In this document: positions 26,201 through 38,321 of the stretch, piece by piece
How the letters are laid out: every line of letters starts with the position of its first letter
Numbering within the stretch: the first letter of the stretch is position 1
Source of the DNA: Bubalus kerabau
Lineage: Eukaryota > Chordata > Mammalia > Artiodactyla > Bovidae
Assembly (NCBI RefSeq): GCF_029407905.1
Contig: NW_026577902.1
Span: forward strand, 1,612,001 to 1,676,000
Length of the DNA stretch: 64,000 nt
Direction of reading: 5' to 3'
Notes under the pieces: generated by a model
What the model was told of the DNA's origin: nothing
The model's input: only the letters and a program-made list of their open reading frames with translations
Databases searched by the model: none
Program-made: the position numbers and the translations under genes

Positions 26201-29200
26201 CTTTCTGAGCCAACACAAGAGGAAGCCTGAATTTCCAGTTGTAATTTGAGAAACCCGCCGCAACTCGAGAAAAATCACGTGGTTCCCCGTATTGCAAGAT
26301 GAGGCCCTTGCCCCCTACAGCGTCTCAAGAGAAGTCTCACATTCCGTCTTGAAGTGCAAAACAGTACTTGGCACCCTTGAGGCGACCCCAAAAGTTCCCC
26401 TATATACCGATCTCACTAGAGGGGACACTGAAGTTTCCGGCACCACTTCATCTGAGGCCTTTCTCCTCTCCTGATCGCGATAGGAGGGTCGATTCCACTG
26501 CTTTGTCTCGAAGGGATTCCCGACCTTCCCGGCACACCTCAGGATGAGGCCGGTCTCATGAGGAAATTCGAGAGGTAGCCTCGAGGGCCATACTACATGC
26601 CGAAAGACCCCGATTCCATGGTCCACTTTTGATCAAAACCAGACTCCTGGACACCTCTTCGAAGGCAAGCCTGTGGATGAAGGCACAACACGTAGGGGCA
26701 CTGACACCCCGTGCATCTTCCGGAAAACCCCGCAGGTTCCTCACACAGCTCCACAAGTGGTCTGTCACCTCGTGAACAACTCGAGAAGCAAGCGGAGTTC
26801 CATTCCTCCACACAAGACGATGCCTGACTCTCCTGTCACAACTCTAGGGACCTTGCGCACCGAGTCAGAAATGGAGAGGAAGCCTGAGGTTCCTGCCTCC
26901 ACTCAAGATGAGGCCCTTTTCCATTGCCACAAAGCCAGTGGAGTCCCGAGAGGCCCGTCCCAAATCCACAGTATGCCTGACTTCTCAGAGGCACCCTGAG
27001 AAGCTCCCTAAGGTCACCGGCAGAAGTCGACGGAACCCAGGGTTTCCTGCCGCAACCCGAGAAAGACCTTGAGAGTCCTGCTTTAACGTGTCTTGAGGCC
27101 CGATTCCCGTATCATATCTCGAGAGCAATGTCGCGCTCCCCCTTGCCATGCGCATGGAGACCTGAATTCCCTGGTGCCACACGAAAGGCTCCCTGAGCTT
27201 CCCGTCGCACCTCGTCAGAAACCGCACACTGGCACCACAGCTCGAGAAAACCAACAAGACGCCCCTGTCATCGCGAGATGAGGATCTTCTTTTCCTGCAT
27301 GGCCTGGAGAGCAATCCCGAGTCTTCTCTCCAAACTCCACAGGGGGCTTGACTCCCTTTAGGCCACTCAGTGGGCTCCAAGAGACACCTGCGGTGACTCA
27401 AGAGGAGAGCGGGGTCCTTTGCTTCCCCTCGAGTCGAGCTCTGACTCCCAGGATGCGTCTGGAATGCAACCCCGAGATCGCTGTCGGCCCTGGAGAGGAA
27501 TATTAGGTCCTGGACACAAGCCTAGATGAGGTCTCTTTTGCCCTGCAGTGACTCAAGAGCAAACCCCAGCTCTCCCTCGAAACTCGAATGGAAGATTGGA
27601 CTTCCCTGGGCCAACACAAGAGGAAGCCTGAATTCCCCGTCGTAACTCGAGAATCCCGCCGCACCTTGAGAAAAACCACGTGATTCCCCCGTCATCCCAA
27701 GATGAGGCCCTTGCCCTCTACAGCGTGTCAAGAGAAGCCCCAAGTCCGTATTGAAGTGCAAAACGGTACTTGGCACCCTTGAAGTGACCCCAAAAGTTTC
27801 CCGACACACCGGTCCCACTCGAGGGGAACACCGAGGTTCCCGGCACGACTTCAACTGAGCCCTTTCACTCCTCCTGATCGTGACAAGATGGTCGATTCCC
27901 CTGCTTTGTCTGGAAGGGGTTCCCGATCTTCATGGCGCACCTCAGGATGACACCAGTCTAATGAAGAAATTCGAGACGTAGCCTCATGGATGGTGCCACG
28001 TTCTGAAAGACCCCGATTTCCTGCTCTGCTATTGATAAGAACCCGATGTCCGGACACCACTTTGAAGGCAACCCTGTGGATGAAGGCACAACACGAAGGG
28101 GCACTGACCCCCTCATGCATCTTACGGAAAAAACCGAAGGTTCCACTCACAGCTCGACAAATGGTCTGTTATCCTGTGAACAACTCGAGAGGCAAGTGGA
28201 GTTCCATTCCTCCACACAAGACGAGGCCTGACTCTCCTGTCCCAACTCTTCAGGGACCCTGTGGTCGGAGTTTTAAATGGAGAGGAACCCTTAGGTTCCT
28301 GCCTCAACTCGAGATGAGAACCTTTGCCATTGCACCAAACCCAGTGGAGTTCCGAGAGCGCCTCCCAAGTCCACAGTATGCCTGACTTCTCAGAGGCACC
28401 CTGAGAAGCTCCCTGAGGTCACCGGTACAAGTCGAGGGAACCCAGGGTTTCCTGCCGCAACCTGAGAAAGACCTCGAGACTCCTTCTTCAACGCGTCTTG
28501 AGTCCCGATTTCCCTACCATGACTCGAGAGCATTTATGGGCTCCTCCTCATCACACGCATAGACACCTGACTTTCCTGGCACCACACGAGAGGCTCCCTG
28601 AGCTCCCCGTCGTACCTCGTGAGAAAACTCATACTTGCGCTCCAACTCGAGAAAACCCACAAGACGCCCCCGTCATTGCGAGCTGAGGGCCTTCTTTCCT
28701 GTATGGCCTGGAGAGCAATCCGGAGTCCTCTCTCCAACTCCACAGGAGGCTTGACTCCCTGGAGGCCACTCAGTGGGCTCCAAGAGATACCTATTGCGAC
28801 CCAGGAGGATATCAGAATCCTTTGCTTCCCCTCGAGCCGAGGCCTGACTCACTGGGTGAGTCTGGAATGCGTCCCCGTCATCCCTATCGCCCCTGGAGAG
28901 GAACATTAGGTCCTGGACACAAGCATAGATGAGGTCTATTTTGACCTGCCGTGACTTGAGAGCAATTCCCACCCAGCTCTCCCTGGCAACTCGAATGGAA
29001 GAATGGACTTCCCTGGGCCAACAGAAGAGGAAACCTGAATTCCCCGTCGTAAGTCAACAATCCCATCGCAACTCGAAAAAAACCACGTGGTTTCCCCTTC
29101 ATCACAAGATGAGGCCCTTGCCCGCCACAGCGTCTCAAGAGAAGTCCCACGTTTCATCTTGAAGTTTGAAACAGTATTTGGCAAGCTTCATGAGACCCCA

Positions 29201-30153
29201 AAAGTTCCCTGACATACCGGTCTCACTCAAGGGGAACACCGAGGTTCCCGGCACCACTTCATCTGAGCACCTTCTCCCCTCCTGATCGCGACAGTAGGGT
29301 CGATTAACCTGCTTTGTCTGGAAGGCTTTCCCGACCTTCCAGGGGCATCTCAGCATGAGGCCCGTCTCACGAAGAAATTCGAGACGTAGCCTCGTGTGTG
29401 GTGCCGCATTCCAAAAGACCCCGATTTCCTGGTCTGCTCTTAATAAGAACCCGATGCCCGCACACCACTTCGAAGGCAACCCTGTGGATGAAAGCACATC
29501 ACGAAGGGGCACTGACACCGCTGTGCATTGTCTGGAAAAAACCGCAGGTTCCACACACAGCTCGACAAGTGGCCTGTCACTCCTTGAACAACTCGAGAGG
29601 CAAGCGGAGTTCCATTCCTCCACACAAGACGAGGCCTGACTCTCCTGTCCCAACTCTGCAGGGACCCTGCAATCTGAGTCAGAAATGGAGAGGAACCCTA
29701 AGGTTCCTTCCTGATCTCGAGATTAGGCCCTTTTCCATTGCAGCAAACCCAGTGGAGTCCCGAGAGGCCTCTCCCAGCTCCATAGTATCCCTGACTTCTC
29801 AGAGGCACCCTGAGAAGCTACCTGAGGTCACAGGCACAAGTCGAGGGAACCCAGGGTTTCCTGCCGCAACCCGAGAAAGACCTCGAGCGTCCTTTTTCAT
29901 TGCGTTGAGCCCTGATTCCACTACCATGACTCGAGAGCAATGACGTGCGCCCCCTCGCCACTCGTATGGAGACTTGACTTCCCTGACACCACACGAGAGG
30001 CTCCCTGAGCTCCCGGTCGTACCTTGTGAGAAACCCCACACTGGCACCGCAGCTCCAGAAAAACCACGAGACTCCCCCGACATCGCGAGATGAGGGCCTT
30101 CTTTTCCTGCATGGCCTGGAGAGCAATCCCGCGTGCTCTCTCCAAACTCCACA
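14269..30153. repeat. Satellite I-like array, long type B block
   Basis: About eleven diverged satellite units, with anchors near 15055, 16474, 17892, 19293, 20695, 22106, 23502, 24903, 26303, 27704 and 29112. The ~16-18 bp insertion variant appears near 15620, 17040 and 21250. A shared 'aaaactcggtcc' in place of 'aacattaggtcc' occurs near 14850, 19085 and 20490. 'gtcagcgctagatgagg' occurs at both ~15045 and ~20690, four units apart. The block is interrupted at 30153 by the LINE-1 and resumes in register at 38322. No gene is seen. Confidence 0.85.
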
Positions 30154-31705
30154 AGAGAGGAGCCAAGATTGCTGAGGAGTAGGACGGGGAGAACTCTTTC
30201 CCCCCCAAACAATTTCATCAAAAGAGCATTTAAACGTCGAGTAAATTCCACAATACAACTTATGAATGCTGCCAGAGGACATCAGGCACCCAGAAAAGCA
30301 ACCCAACTCTTGGAAAGTAGGTAGGAAAAAGTATAAAAGACAAAAAAAGAGACAAAAGAGGGAGGGAGGGATTTCCGTCCCAGGAAGATAGTCTTAAAAA
30401 GAGAAAAGTTTCCAAACACCAGGAAAGCTTTTCACTGCCAAATCTTTGCCAAGCTTTGGAAGCACAAAGGGCAACATAAGGGGGATAAAAATAAATAAAC
30501 AATTAAAACTCGCAGATTGCAAGCCCTACGGTAACTCCCCCAGCCGCAAAGCAGTGCAGACACCTGCTCACACCATTAGCAAGCAGGGGCTGGGCAGGGA
30601 GGCGCGGCGCGGGCTGCATCGCTTAGAGTAAGAATCTGGCCTGAATACCCTGAGCACTATCTGAACGAAATAACTTGGGCTAGCAAACCAGACTCTGGGA
30701 TATCTACCACGCAAAAAGCCAGCCCTAACCTAAGACACCGCCAGGCCCGCACATGGAACAAAGGACTGAACAGAGATAGCCGGCTGCAGACCTTCCCCCT
30801 CCGGTGACAGGCAGCCAGAGCCAGAAGGGGGCAATCGCAGCCCCAGAGAGACATTATCTATAAAACTCTAAGCAGCCTTCTTTGCTAACTAAAACTTCTT
30901 GGGGATCTGGACGGTCAACATCTGCCTGAGAAGGTGCGCCTGTTTTACACCCAGATAACCGAGTGGCGGGGAGGCGATAAGTCACAACATTGGCGCTCGC
31001 CAAACACCTCATCACCTGAGCTGCTCGGACCTGGGAAGAGCACAAAACGCAGGCCCAACCGAGTCTGTGCCTCTGAGGACTACCCGAGTGCCTGAACCTG
31101 AGCGGCTTGGACCTGGGAGGTGCATGAAGCCCAGGGCCAGCCTCGGATTGTTCCCGGTGGAACAACCTAGAGCCCGAGCAGTGTGGGCAGGGAGGCTACA
31201 CGTGCCGTGAGCGGGGGCAGACCCAGTGTGGCTGAGGCATTGCGAGCGCACGCCAGTGTTATTTGTTTGCAGCATCACTCCCTCCCTCCCTCCCCACAGC
31301 GCAACTGAACAAGTGAGCCTAAAAAAAAAAAGTGTCCTCCACCGTCCCCTTTGTGTCAGGGCGTAAACCAGACACTGAAGAGACAGGCAAACAAAAGAAG
31401 CTATAACAGAGGGAAACGCCTTGGAAGCTACAGGCAATAGATTAAAACCCTGTGGTTACTAGGACTACATAGGAAGGCGCCTATAGATCTTGAGAAATAT
31501 AAGTCGGACCAAGGAACTAGCCAAAAATGAACCGAACCCACGATACTCACAACAAAACCAGAGAAAGTCCTAGATATATTTTTATGATCATTCTTACTTT
31601 TTTTAATTTTTTTAATTTTAAGTTCTCTATTGTTCATTTAATTTTCACTTTTATAACCTATTACTTTGCAAAACAAAGACCCTATTTTTTTCTTCTTCAG
31701 CAAAC

Positions 31706-31708
<3 letters not shown>

Positions 31709-31745
<37 letters not shown>
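31709..31745. repeat. (AT)n microsatellite in the LINE-1 leader
   Basis: An uninterrupted run of about 16 AT dinucleotides, flanked by T-rich L1 leader sequence. Confidence 0.95.
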
Positions 31746-31746
<1 letters not shown>

Positions 31747-31789
31747 ATTTTTTGACCTTGTTTTTTTGTTTTGTTTTTTTTCTTCTTTT

Positions 31790-32210
31790 CTTTAACATTG
31801 TATTTTTGAAATTCCAAACTGTACTTTAGATTTTTAATTTATGCTTTTTGATATTTGATATCAATTTTGTACCTGTAGTTTCTTTATAATTTTTGCGACA
31901 TTGCTTGTTTTTGTTTGTTTGTTTTCTCTTTAGTTTTCTTCTTCCTTTTTTTTAACATTGTATTTTTGAAATTCCAAACTCTACTCTAGATTTTTAATTT
32001 TTGCTTTTTGGTATTAGTTATCAATTTTGTACCTGTATTTTCTTGATAATTTTTGCGACCATGTTTGTTTTTCTTTGTTCGTTTTTTCTCTCTTTCTTTT
32101 CCTTCTTCTTTTCTTTAACATCGTATTTTGAAATTCCAAACTCTACTCTAGATTTTTAATTTTTGCTTTTATGTATTTGTTACCAATTTTGTACCTTTAA
32201 GAACCCAATC
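31790..32210 (+). repeat. Three ~160 bp imperfect tandem repeats in the LINE-1 leader
   Basis: The phrase 'tttgaaattccaaact' preceded by 'aacattgtat' or a variant recurs near 31795, 31954 and 32117. Each copy is followed by 'tagatttttaattt', then 'atcaattttgtacct' or its variant, and the first two by a poly-T/TTTG stretch. The periods are about 159 and 163 bp. Confidence 0.85.
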
Positions 32211-32224
32211 TTCAGTACCCATTT

Positions 32225-32660
32225 TTCACTAGGGAGCGAGATTACTGGCTTGACTGCTCTCTCTCCCTTTGGACTCTCCTTTTTCTCCACCAGGTCGCCT
32301 GTGTCTCCTCCCTAACCCCTCTCTACTCTACCCAACTCTGTGAATTTCTGTGTATTCCAGACGGTGGAGAACACTTAGGGAACTGATTACTGGCTGGATC
32401 TGTCTCCCTCCTTTTCATTCCCCCCTTTTATCCTTCTGGCCACCTCTGTCTCCTTCCTCCTTCTTCTCATCTCTGTATAACTCTGTGAACATCTCTGAGC
32501 GGTCCAGTTGTGGAGTGCACATAAGGAAGTGACTACTGGCCAGCCCACTCTCTCCACTATTGATTCCACCTGATCTCATTTGGGTCACCTCTAACTCCCT
32601 CCTCCCTCTTCTCTTCTCCATGTAATGCTGTGAACCTTTCTGAGTGGCCCTCACAGTAGA
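32225..32660 (+). repeat. Three ~147 bp pyrimidine-rich repeats in the LINE-1 leader
   Basis: The phrase 'attactggctt', 'attactggctgg' or 'actactggcc' recurs near 32240, 32386 and 32532. It is followed each time by C/T-rich sequence ending in 'ctctgtgaatttctg', 'ctctgtgaacatctctg' or 'gctgtgaacctttctg'. This is a second repeat family in the same leader. Confidence 0.8.
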
Positions 32661-33192
32661 GAAACTTTTCTTCTTTAACGTAGATGTTTTATCAATGGTG
32701 CTGTATAGAAGGAGAAGTTTTGAAACTACTGTAAAAGTAAGACAGATAACTGGAAGCAGGAGGCTTAAGTCCAAACCCTGACTCCAGGGAACTCCTGACT
32801 CCAAGGAACATTAATTGACAGGAGCTCATCAAATGCCTCCATACCGACACTGAAATCAAGCACCACACAAGGGCCAACAAGTTCCAGGGCAAGACATACC
32901 AAGCAAATTCTCCAGCAACAAAGGAACGCAGCCCTGAGCTTCAAGATACAGGCTGCCCAAAGTCACCCCAAAACCACAAACATCTCATAACTCATTACTG
33001 GACACTTCATTGCACTCCAGAGAGAAGAAATACAGCTCCACCCACCAGAACATGGACACAAGCTTCCCTAACCAGGAAACCTTGACAAGACACCTGTACA
33101 AACCCACACACAGCGAGGAAATGCCACAGTAAAGAACTCCACAAACTGCCAGAATACAGAAAGGACACCCCAAACTCAGCAATTTAAACAAG

Positions 33193-34129
33193 ATGAGACA
33201 GAGGAATACCCAGCAGATAAAGGAACAGGATAAATGCCCACCAAACCAAACAAAAGAGGAAGAGATAGGGAATCTACCTGATAAAGAATTCCGAGTAAGG
33301 ATAGTGAAATGGATCTAAAATCTTGAAATTAAAATGGAATCACAGATAAATAGCCTGGAGACAAGGATTGAGAAGATGCAAGAAAGGTTTAACAAGGACC
33401 TAGAAGAAATAAAAAAAGAGTCAATATATAATGAATAATGCAATAAATGAAATTAAAAACACTCTGGAGGCAACAAATAGTAGAATAACAGAGGCAGAAG
33501 ATAGGATTAGTGAATTCGAAGATAGAATGGTAGAAATAAATGAATCAGAGAGGATACATGAAAAACGAATTAAAAGAAATGAGCACAATCTCAGAGACCT
33601 CCAGGACAATATTAAACGCTACAACATTCGAATCATAGGGGTCCCAGAAGAAGAAGACAAAAAGAAAGACCGTGAGAAAGTACTTGAGGAGATAATAGTT
33701 GAAAACTTCCCTAAAATGGGGAAGGAAATACTCACTCAAGTCCAAGAAACCCAGAGAGTCCCAAACAGGATAAAGCCAAGGCGAAACCCCCCAAGACACA
33801 TATTAATCACATTAACAAAAATCAAACACAAAGAACAAATATGAAAAGCAGCAAGGGAAAAACAACAAATAACACACAAGGGAATTGCCATAAGGATAAC
33901 AGCTGATCTTTCAATAGAAACTCTTCAAGCAAGGAGGGAATGGCAAGACATACTTAAAATGATGAAAGAAAATAACCTACAGCCCAGATTATTGTACCCA
34001 GCAAGGATCTCATTCAAGTATGAATGAGAAATCAAAAGCTTTTCAGACAAGCAAAAGCTGAGAGAATTCTGCACCACCAAACCAGCTCTCCAACAAATAC
34101 TAAACAGGAAACACAAAAACGGTGTATAA
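33193..34129 (+). pseudogene. LINE-1 ORF1 (broken)
   Basis: This encodes the L1 ORF1 RNA-binding chaperone protein, which coats L1 RNA in the retrotransposition particle. The ATG at 33193 opens 41 codons (MRQRNTQQIKEQ...) and then meets an in-frame TAA. A frameshift near 33425 moves into the frame that runs 33431-33844. There a heptad-rich coiled coil (ITEAEDRISEFEDRMVEI) is followed by the RRM-like NIRIIGVPE and the C-terminal domain start. A TGA at 33842 and another TGA near 34024 interrupt the C-terminal domain, which ends at the TAA at 34127-34129. The gap to ORF2 is 25 bp, as usual for L1. It is non-functional. Confidence 0.92.
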
Positions 34130-34154
34130 ATTCAAACCCCAAACAATAAAGTAA

Positions 34155-37100
34155 ATGGCAATGGGATCATACTTATCAGTAATTACCTTAAACGTAAATG
34201 GGTTGAATGCTCCAACCAAAAGACAAAGACTGGCTGAATGGATACAAAAAAAAGACCCCTACATATGTTGTCTACAAGAGACCCACCTCAAAACAGGGGA
34301 TACATACAGACTGAAAGTGAAGGGCTGGAAAAAGATTTTCCATGCAAATAGGGACCAAAAGAAAGCAGGAGTAGCGATACTCATATCAGATAAAATAGAC
34401 TTTAAAACAAAGGCTGTGAAAAGAGACAAAGAAGGTCACTACATAATGATCAAAGGATCAATCCAAGAAGACGATATAACAATTATAAATATATATGCAC
34501 CCAACGTGGGAGCACCACAGTATGTAAGACAAATGCTAACAAGTATGAAAGGAGAAATTAACACTAACACAATAATAGTTGGAGATTTTAATACCCCACT
34601 CACACCTATGGATAGATCAACTAAACAGAAATTTAACAAGGAAACACAAACTTTAAATGATACAATAGACCAGTTAGACCTAATTGATATCTATAGGACA
34701 ATTCATCCCAAAACAATGAATTTCAACTTTTTCTAAAGTGCACATGGAACCTTCTCCAGGATAGATCACATCCTGGGCCATAAAGCTAGCATTGGTAAAT
34801 TCGAAAAAATAGAAATCATTCCAAGCATCTTTTCTGACCACAATGCAGTAAGATTAGATCTCAATTACAGGAGAAAAACTATTAAAAATTCCAACATATG
34901 GAGGCTGAACAACACGCTGCTGAATAACCAACAAATCACAGAAGAAATCAAAAAAGAAATCAAAATTTGCATAGAAACGGATGAAAATGAAAACACAACA
35001 ACCCAAAACTTGTGGGACACGGTAAAAGCAGTCCTAAGGGGAAAGTTCATAGCAATACAGGCACACCTCAAGAAACAAGAAAAAAGTCAAATAAATAAAC
35101 TAACTCTACACCTAAAGCAACTAGAAAAGGAAGAAATGAAGAACCCCAGGGTTAGTAGAAGGAAAGAAATCTTAAAAATTAGAGCAGAAATAAATGCAAA
35201 AGAAACAAAAGAGACCATAGCAAAAATCAACAAAACCAAAAGCTGGTTCTTTGAAACGATAAATAAAATTGACAAACCATTAGCCAGACTCATCAAGAAA
35301 CAAAGGGAGAAAAATCAAATCAATAAAATTAGAAATGAAAATGGAGAGATCACAACAGAAAACACAGAAATACAAAGGATCATAAGAGACTACTATCAAC
35401 AATTATATGCCAATAAAATGGACAACGTGGAAGAAATGGACAAATTCTTAGAAAAGTACAACTTTCCAAAACTGGACCAGGGAAGAAATAGAAAATCTTA
35501 ACAGACCCATCACAAGCACGGAAATGGAAACTGTAACCAAAAATCTTCCAGCCAACAAAAGCCCAGGTCCAGACGGCTTCACAGCTGAATTCTACGAAAA
35601 ATTTAGAGAAGAGCTAACACCTATCCTGCTCAAACTCTTCCAGAAAATTGCAGAGGAAGGTAAACTTCCAAACTCATTCTATGAGGCCACCATCAGCCTA
35701 ATACCAAAACCTGCCAAAGATCCCACAAAAAAAGAAAACTACAGGCCAATATCACTGATGACATAGATGCAAAAATCCTTAACAAAATTCTAGCAATCAG
35801 AATCCAACAACACATTAAAAAGATCATACACCATGACCAAGTGGGCTTTATCCCAGGGATGCAAGGATTCTTCAATATCCGCAAATCAATCAATGTAATA
35901 CACCACCTTAACAAATTGAAAAATAAAAACCATATGATTTTCTCAATAGATGCAGAGAAAGCCTTTGACAAAATTCAACATCCATTTATGATAAAAACTC
36001 TCCAGAAAGCAGGAATAGAAGGAACATACCTCAACATAATAAAAGCTATATATGACAAACCCACAGCAAACATTATCCTCAATGGTGAAAAATTGAAAGC
36101 ATTTCCTCTAAAGTCAGGAACTAGACAAGGGTGCCCACTTTCACCATTACTATTCAACATAGCTTTGGAAGTTTTGGCCACAGCAATCAGAGCAGAAAAA
36201 GAAACAAAAGGAATCCAAATTGGAAAAGAAGAAGTAAAACTCTCACTGTTTGCAGATGACATGATCCTCTACATAGAAAACCCTAAAGACTCCACCAGAA
36301 AATCACTAGAACTAGTCAATGACTATAGTAAAGTTGCAGGATATAAAATCAACACACAGAAATCCCTTGAATTCCTATACACTAATAATGAGAAAACAGA
36401 AAGAGAAATTAAGGAAACAATTTCATTCACCATTGCAACGGAAAGAATAAAATACTTAGGAATATACCTACCTAAAGAAACTAAAGACCTATATATAGAA
36501 AACTATAAAACACTGGTGAAAGAAATCAAAGAGGACACTAATAGGTGGAGAAATATACCATGTTCATGGATTGGAAGAATCAATATAGTGAAAATGAGTA
36601 TACTACCCAAGGCAATTTATAGATTCAATGCAATCCCTATCAAGCTACCAACAGTATTCTTCACAGAGCTAGAACAAATAATTTCACAATTTGTATGGAA
36701 ATACAAAAAACCTCGAATAGCCAAAGCGATCTTGAGAAAGAAGAATGGAACTGGAGGTATCAACCTACCTGATTTCAGGCTCCACTACAAAGCCACAGTT
36801 ATCAAGACAGTATGGTACTGGCACAAAGACAGAAATATAGATTAGTGGAACGAAATAGAAAGCCCAGAGATAAATCCACACACATATGGACACCTTATCT
36901 TTGACAAAGGAGGCAAAAATATACAATGGATTAAAGACAATCTCTTTAACAAGTGGTGCTGGGAAATCTGGTCAACCACTTGTAAAAGAATGAAACTAGA
37001 ACACTTTCTAACACAATACACAAAAATAAACTCAAAATGGATTAAAGATCTAAACGTAAGACCAGAAACTATAAAACTCCTAGTGGAGAACATAGGCAAA

Positions 37101-37877
37101 ACACTCTCTGAAATACATCACAGCAGGATCCTCTATGACCCACCTCCCAGAATATTGGAAATAAAAACAAAAATAAACAAATGGGACCTAATTAACCTTA
37201 AAAGCTTCTGCACATCAAAGCAAACTATTAGCAAGGTGAAAAGACAGCCTTTGGAATGGGAGAAAATAATAGGAAATGAAGCAACTGACAAACAACTAAT
37301 CTCAAAAATATACAAGCAACACCTACAGCTCAACTCCAGAAAAATAGATGACCCAATCAAAAAATGGGCCAAAGAACTAAATAGACATTTCTCCAAAGAA
37401 GACATACAGATGGCTAACAAACACATGAAAAGATGCTCAAAATCACTCATTATCATAGAAATGCAAATCAAAACCACTATGAGGTACCATTTCACGCCAG
37501 TCAGAATGGCTGCAATCCAAAAGTCTACAAATAATAAATGCTGGAGAGGGTGTGGAGAAAAGGGAACCCTCTTACACTGTTGGTGGGAATGCAAACTAGT
37601 ACAGCCACTATAGAGAACAGTGTGGAGATTCCTTAAAAAACTGGAAATAGAACTGCCTTATGATCCAGCAATCCCACTGCTGGGCATACACACTGAGGAA
37701 ACCAGAAGGGAAAGAGACACGTGTACCCCAATGTTCATCGCAGCACTGTTTCTAATAGCCAGGACATGGAAGCAACCTAGATGTCCATCAGCAGATGAAT
37801 GGATAAGAAAGCTGTGGTACATATACACAATGGAGTATTACTCCACCATTAAAAAGAATAGAATGAATCAGTTCTAA
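34155..37877 (+). pseudogene. LINE-1 ORF2 (broken endonuclease / reverse transcriptase)
   Basis: This encodes the L1 ORF2 protein that nicks target DNA and reverse transcribes L1 RNA. The ATG at 34155 begins MAMGSYLSVITLNVNGLN, the N terminus of the APE-type endonuclease. QETH, GDFNTPLTPMD and SDHNA are visible. The reverse transcriptase motif FADD lies at 36249-36260 and the preceding RQGCPLSPLLF is intact. The cysteine-rich C-terminal part reads WRGCGEKGTLLHCWWEC. Breaks are a TAA at 34734, a +1 frameshift near 35479, a -1 frameshift near 35759, a TAG at 36843 and a TAG at 37611. The frame closes at 37877, and L1-like coding similarity continues about 90 bp further in another frame. Its span of ~1,240 codons is normal for L1 ORF2. 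Confidence 0.94.
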
Positions 37878-38321
37878 TGAGGTGGATGAAACTGGAGCCT
37901 ATTATACAGAGTGAAGTAAGCCAGAAAGAAAAACACCAATACAGTATACTAACGCATATATATGGAACTTTGAAAGACGGTAACAATAACCCTGAGTACG
38001 AGACAGCAAAAGAGACACTGATGTATAGAAGAGTCTTATGGACTCTGTGGGAGAGGGAGAAGGTGGGAAGATTTGGGAGAATGGCATTGAAACATGTAAA
38101 ATATCATGTATGAAAAGAGTTGCCAGTCCAGGTTTGATGCATGACACTGGATGCTTGGGGCTAGTGCACTGGGACGACCCAGAGAGATGCTATGGGGGGG
38201 GAGGAGGGAGGAGGGTTCAGGATGGGGAGCACATGTATACCTGAGGCAGATTCATTTTGATATTTGGAAAAACTAATACAATTATGTAAAGTTTAAAAAT
38301 AAAATAAAATTAAAAAAAAAA
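37878..38321 (+). other. LINE-1 3' UTR and A-rich tail
   Basis: Non-coding 3' end of the L1, with a G-rich tract at 38193-38217 (runs of G separated by A). The ending 'catgtatacctgaggcag' followed by a (TAAAA)-like tail is typical of the ruminant family. The tail 38295-38321 is A-rich and abuts the satellite directly. Confidence 0.85.

Larger units (their letters stand above)
30154..33192 (+). other. LINE-1 5' UTR / leader region
   Basis: Three kilobases of untranslated L1 leader with no credible gene. The first ~1.2 kb is GC-moderate promoter-type 5' UTR. From ~31580 it becomes T-rich. An (AT)n microsatellite lies at 31709-31745, followed by two sets of imperfect internal repeats that are annotated separately. 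From ~32700 to 33190 the sequence is A-rich and leads into ORF1. Confidence 0.8.
30154..38321 (+). mobile_element. Near full-length LINE-1 (ruminant L1_BT-like)
   Basis: An 8.2 kb non-LTR retrotransposon on the + strand. It starts with the ruminant L1 5' UTR ('ggagccaagattgctgagg', expected for the very 5' end) and continues with ORF1 (33193-34129) and ORF2 (34155-37877). The 3' UTR has a G-rich stretch at 38193-38217, and the element ends in an A-rich tail (~38295-38321). The satellite is broken at the same base on both sides: 'tccaca' ends at 30153 and recurs at 38322-38327, a short target-site duplication. Both ORFs are disrupted, so the element is a dead copy. The family name is by recognition; L1_BT is the cattle family. 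Confidence 0.93.

Noticed and set aside
1..30153. Regularly spaced short repeats suggesting a CRISPR array
   Set aside because: The periodicity is that of a mammalian satellite, with no constant repeat/unique spacer pattern, and the interspersed elements are vertebrate.
31527..31829. A 100-codon + strand frame in the LINE-1 leader with a long Tyr-Ile run
   Set aside because: It simply translates the (AT)n microsatellite and T-rich leader.
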